A DNA stretch of 64,000 nt from Atriophallophorus winterbourni (Eukaryota; Platyhelminthes; Trematoda; Plagiorchiida; Microphallidae): the NCBI GenBank assembly GCA_013407085.1, contig JACCGJ010000626.1, positions 152,722 to 216,721 of the forward strand, in the 5' to 3' direction. Below the pieces are notes generated by a model. That model ran no database searches. It was not told the origin of the DNA and saw only the letters and a list, made by a program, of their open reading frames with translations. The position numbers and the translations under genes were made by a program. Shown in pieces: positions 61,317-64,000 of this stretch. Position 1 is the first letter of the stretch; each line of letters starts with the position of its first letter.

Positions 61317-63855
61317 CATATATTCCGCACTCCATTAGCCCTCTTCCCCACACCCCATCCTTGTTGAGAAAAACAACTATGAAATGCATGTACACCAACG
61401 CACAATGTCTCAAAAAGAAGATCAGTAAACTGCGTGCAGTTTTCTGAGATTCTCACCAGACATCATTGCCGTAACGGAAACGTGGCTGCAGACTCAGCAA
61501 ACAAATAGTGAACTAGAGTTACCAGGAATGTCACTTATTCGTCCTGACCGTGAAACCAGAGGAGGAGGAGTAGCTTTGTATTATAGCCAAAACCTTCTGT
61601 GCCGTAAGATTACTGATCCAGACATCCTGATACTGGATACACTCTGGTGCACAATACAAATAGCTAAAGGCAAAGACTGTGTTTTGGGAGTAGTATATCG
61701 CCCACCGTCTTCACAGGAAGCTCACAATCTGGCCCTACTGGATGAAATTCACATGGTTACTTCCAGATACACTTGTGGATTTTTGATGATGGGTGACTTC
61801 AATTTACCGAATCTGCAGAGCAGTACCATTTACCCAGAACACTCCCTCGAGCGCGCATTCAGTGAGTTGTTTGACGATATTCCTCTTTATAACCACATTA
61901 CATGCAATACCCGATACCGCGGAAACGATTTACCCTCACTCTTAGATCTCGTTCTGACAAGCAATGAACATGACATTGATAACGTTGCTTGCGAAAGTCC
62001 ACTGGGATTAAGTAATTACGTCGTCATCCAGTTTGACTATCTGTTTGAAGCTGTAAGAACAAATGATGCCCGTAAAAGAGTTAGGCGGATCAACACTATG
62101 GCATTGAGTGATGCTTTGAGAAACACGTTTAACTGATAACCGGAAACCAGCAACGTACATAAGTTTTGGATATGGCTAATATCTAATCTCAAAAGTTCAA
62201 TCGAAGCGAGCTTTGAATTTGTCCTCAGGAACTCAAAAAAATCTTTGAATTTAAATTAAGTAGCTGAACTCGTAAGTGGTTAACGGTACGAAACATTGCT
62301 TGGCGACACCATCGGCAAAACCCCTCATCCGGGAAACATTCCGTTTATTGCGGAACAAAGTAAACAAATTTGTCATCCAAGACAAGTTGTGCTTCCAAGA
62401 TGTGATATCAAGCATGATGGAGAGAAACCCCAAAATACTATATCGTATGATTAACGATCAAGCTAAGGTGAAACCTGGAGTAGCGTCCGTGAACACATCA
62501 GCTGGACCAACAACAACTGCAGCAGAAACTGCTGATGCTTTAGCCACGTTTTATTCATCGGTATTCAACCCGATAGAACATGCAATAAACAGCCCAAATC
62601 CAACACTTTCAAACACGGTTGCCCTAAGTGAAATAAGTGTCACTGAGAAACGCGTCCTCCAAGGTTTATTTAATCTTAAAACCGGAAAGTCTCCTGGGGC
62701 CGACGGAATAACCCGAAAATATTGAAGCAATTTGCGAGTTTGCTATACAAACCACTCACTTACTTGTTCGAGCAAACACTGGCAAGCGGAGTGATTCCTA
62801 CAGATTGGAAACGAGGAATAATTTCTCCAATTTACAAAGGTGGAAATCGCTCCGATGTTTCCAATTACCGACCCGTTACTCTGTTACCAGTGATTTCAAA
62901 ATTACTTGAGCGACTCATTGTTGACGATCTGATGAAACATTTCGAGAATAATCAGTTGCTTTCGAGAAACCAGCATGGATTCAGATGAAATTATTCCTGT
63001 TTGTCTAATTTACTGGTAACGCTAGATGATTGGACAAAATCGGTAGATAAAGGACAAGCAATACACGCGTGCTACTTAGATATTTCAAAAGCTTTCGATC
63101 GTGTTGACCATTCCCTACTACTGCAGAAGCTTGAAAGGCTTGGTATCACTGGAAAGTTGCTGAATTGGCTAAATGACTACCTAACAAATCGCACTAACAA
63201 GGTACGTGTTTATGGTGCATTATCCAAACCAATTTCAGCAACTAGCGGAGTTCCCCATGGCTCAGTCCTTGGTCCGATCCTCTTTCTGGTTTATGTCAAT
63301 GAAATACCGGAAATTGTTCGATGTAACATTTCGTTATTTGCGGACGACATAAAGATTTGGCGCAGCATTCGTAGTCCAGAAGACTGTCTGCTATTACAAA
63401 AGGATCTTGATACGCTTCAAAGCTGGTCGTTGAAGAACAAACTGCCGTTCAACTTCAACAAATGTAGGATTATGAATGTGGGGAATCGAGTAGAGTTCAC
63501 ATATCACATAGGTTCGCATGTCCTTGAAAATTGCAGTGAAGAAAAAGATTTGGGTGTCTGGATATGCTCCAGTTTAAAAACATCATTTCAAACTAACAGT
63601 GCCTTTAAAAAAGCAACACGTGTTCTAAATCTACTCAAACGTGTATTTGGGAAATTTTCGCCCAAGATATTCCCAAGGATCATGAATACAGACTTGAGAC
63701 CAGTCATGGAATACGGTGTGCAGTCATGGTCTCCGTGGCTCAAGAGGGATGTGGAACTTATGCAGCGAATCTATCACCGCTCAACGAAACTAGTTTTCAG
63801 CATCCGAAACAAACCATATGAAGAAAGGATAGCTCAACTGAATCTGTTCCGTTCG
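61283..63855 (+). pseudogene. CR1-B ORF2
   Basis: Endonuclease: C-M-Y-T-N-A-Q-C-L, V-T-E-T-W-L, G-G-G-V-A-L-Y-Y, V-Y-R-P-P-S, M-G-D-F-N-L-P (61528-62136; S-D-H is replaced by S-N-Y). RT: S-P-G-A-D-G-I-T, N-Y-R-P-V-T-L-L, Q-H-G-F-R, D-I-S-K-A-F-D-R-V-D, G-V-P-H-G-S-V-L-G-P and F-A-D-D near 63340. It ends in the region after M-E-Y-G-V-Q-S-W-S-P-W. Confidence 0.8.
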
Positions 63856-64000
63856 ATTTTACCTAGAATCAAGAATCAAGAATCAAGATTTTATGGTGAT
63901 AAAAAGCTGATGCTTTACACGTACCATTGGATGACAACTATTGCAAAAAGAAAAATTTAATCAAAATCACATTGTTAATATTTTTCTGGGTTCATGTTGC
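63856..64000 (-). mobile_element. CR1-B tail entering from beyond the right edge
   Basis: A run of 'agaatca' (7-bp, three units, 63863-63890) then 'ttttatggtgataaaaagctgatg', which is the reverse-orientation CR1-B tail also seen at 16025 and 18416. The body of the element lies outside the window. Confidence 0.65.

Larger units (their letters stand above)
60297..63855 (+). mobile_element. CR1-B, plus strand, nearly complete but cut at the 3' end
   Basis: ORF1 (about 60320-61316), endonuclease (61380-62136) and RT (62276-63855). Its own tail is missing because another CR1-B tail joins at 63856-63863. ORF1 has a frameshift near 60770, the endonuclease a small deletion near 61445, and the RT stops near 62723 and 62988. 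Confidence 0.8.

Overview
This window is eukaryotic repeat-rich DNA that looks like a flatworm genome, most likely a digenean trematode. The evidence is the mix of mobile elements: Ty3/Gypsy elements of the CsRn1 type with the unusual Gag motif [11 protein letters not shown]-type LINEs very like those known from schistosomes, CR1-like LINEs, and a Penelope-like element with a GIY-YIG nuclease. I cannot name the species. Almost every recognisable coding region belongs to a retroelement. The one likely host gene is a first exon of a snurportin-1 homologue (11930-12346, minus).

Layout. 0-2.8 kb: RTE endonuclease fragment, ribozyme-bearing repeat R3, Gypsy-D scrap, repeat R2. 2.8-5.7 kb: CR1-A copy 1 with an intact 926-codon ORF2. 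5.7-7.7 kb: deleted Gypsy-D. 7.8-9.1 kb: LINE scraps, then a 1000-N gap. 10.2-10.9 kb: Penelope-like element. 12-18.4 kb: snurportin exon, RTE copies, CR1-B fragments and SINE-like R1/R2 insertions. 18.4-22.2 kb: nearly complete CR1-B. 22.2-39.3 kb: remains of one CR1-A copy split by a CR1-B (23.1-25.7 kb), a Gypsy array with two internal regions and shared LTRs (26.8-36.0 kb) and Gypsy-C (36.5-39.2 kb). 39.3-49 kb: degenerate Gypsy-E in both orientations, interrupted by a full-length RTE (43.1-46.6 kb) and a 286-bp R3. 49-60.3 kb: CR1-A copies on the minus strand, one holding a CR1-B fragment. 60.3-63.9 kb: plus-strand CR1-B, cut by another CR1-B tail at the right edge.

The most interesting signal is translational. 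In all six CR1-like copies that keep the ORF1/ORF2 junction, ORF1 ends with the heptamer A AAA AAC in its own zero frame and ORF2 lies in the -1 frame. In CR1-B at 21.3 kb the heptamer is followed after 8 nt by a perfect 8-bp hairpin. In two CR1-A copies it is followed after 8 nt by a perfect 7-bp hairpin. This is the layout of a programmed -1 ribosomal frameshift that would make an ORF1-ORF2 fusion. A Gypsy copy at 28.1 kb has a different heptamer (G GGA AAC), a 6-nt spacer and a 13-bp hairpin at its gag/pol junction.

Two kinds of hammerhead-like ribozyme are present: one in each inverted repeat of the Penelope-like element, and one in R3, a 242-nt monomer repeat that sits in a Gypsy reverse transcriptase gene with a 9-bp target-site duplication.

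Names such as CR1-A, CR1-B, Gypsy-A to -E and R1-R3 are local labels used only here.
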